From Chara braunii (lineage: Eukaryota > Streptophyta > Charophyceae > Charales > Characeae), in assembly GCA_003427395.1 (NCBI GenBank), contig BFEA01000112.1:644331-672156 (forward strand): 27,826 bases of DNA. Direction: 5' to 3'. The notes beneath the pieces are model-generated. The model did not search any database. It saw only the letters and a list, made by a program, of their open reading frames with translations, and was not told the DNA's origin. A program made the position numbers and the translations under genes. Shown here piece by piece: positions 27,583 through 27,826 of the stretch. Numbering within the stretch: position 1 is the stretch's first letter; the number at the start of each line of letters is the position of its first letter.

Positions 27583-27826
27583 TGCAATGAACCCAGATCG
27601 TGAAGACACTTGTCAACAATGCAAGCCCAGATGAATATCAACCTGCTGATGATTATCAATAATCATAATCACATCCAGATAGAATGAGCTGGGAAGATCA
27701 TACACAGACAAGTGAAAGAGGAGGGAGATTCGACTTAGAAGAGGAATAAAAGACAATGCCCACTTCTGCTTCGGGCTCCCTCCTCGATCACCACCTCAAT
27801 AATCAATAATCTGAACGCGCATCTGA
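27583..27826 (-). repeat. 5' LTR of element B, partial
   Basis: The window ends inside this LTR. Its 244 bases match 20405-20649 with about a dozen substitutions, clustered around AATCACATCCAG and GACAAGTGAAAG. Confidence 0.92.

Larger units (their letters stand above)
20405..27826 (-). mobile_element. Ty3/gypsy chromovirus B, runs off the window
   Basis: The 3' LTR is at 20405-21388 and the start of the 5' LTR at 27583-27826; the matching parts differ at about 12 of 244 bases by eye. The minus-strand order is gag (26605-24847), protease, RT, RNase H, integrase, then a chromodomain remnant. The primer-binding site is perfect and next to the 5' LTR. LTR ends are TGCAGTAACCC and GGGTTCATTGCA, an imperfect inverted pair. 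The right flank is outside, so the target duplication cannot be checked. The proteins resemble those of element A but are a separate lineage: Gag and LTRs are unrelated in sequence. Frame breaks and active-site changes make it non-autonomous as assembled. Confidence 0.93.

Overview
The window is eukaryotic nuclear DNA from the green plant lineage. Most likely it comes from a streptophyte alga or bryophyte with a repeat-swollen genome; a Chara-like charophyte is my inference. The evidence is a split gene for a plant-type MraY (plastid peptidoglycan translocase I), two Ty3/gypsy chromoviruses primed by plant initiator-Met-type primer sites, U6 snRNA-like sequences, and long stretches of micro- and minisatellite. 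It is a draft assembly: there is a 220-base N run, single Ns, and a sequencing-adapter junction left in the sequence.

Layout. 1-545 is a GTACATA-rich minisatellite. 594-855 (minus) is an MraY exon with the NLTDGLDGLA motif. 856-17940 is one intron of about 17.1 kb: the preceding MraY exon lies at 17941-18350 (minus, start uncertain) and the two join in phase 0. Inside this intron lie chromovirus A (1929-11605, minus, complete with both LTRs, decayed), short hairpins on both sides of it, two U6 snRNA-like pseudogenes (13212 and 15332), and a cluster at about 15.6-17.6 kb of repeats carrying hammerhead ribozyme motifs and (CA)n tracts. Right of the MraY exon are a palindromic 79-bp repeat (18.7-19.0 kb), an Asp/Glu-codon minisatellite (19.44-19.93 kb), and chromovirus B (20405 to beyond the window end, minus), whose gag-pol is also broken.

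The most interesting signal is the hammerhead cluster. One copy (16663-16716, plus strand) has every part of a type III hammerhead: CTGATGA, GAAA, a GTC cleavage triplet, and three fully paired stems. Two neighbours (15723 and 17550) share the fold but carry core changes, and three more copies look decayed. The copies are repeated, and two of them are flanked by (CA)n on both sides, which resembles retrozyme-type ribozyme repeats but matches no layout I know exactly. The ribozyme strand is antisense to the MraY gene.

The only host gene recognised is MraY. Both retroelements lie in the same orientation as MraY, and neither can encode a full set of working proteins as assembled.
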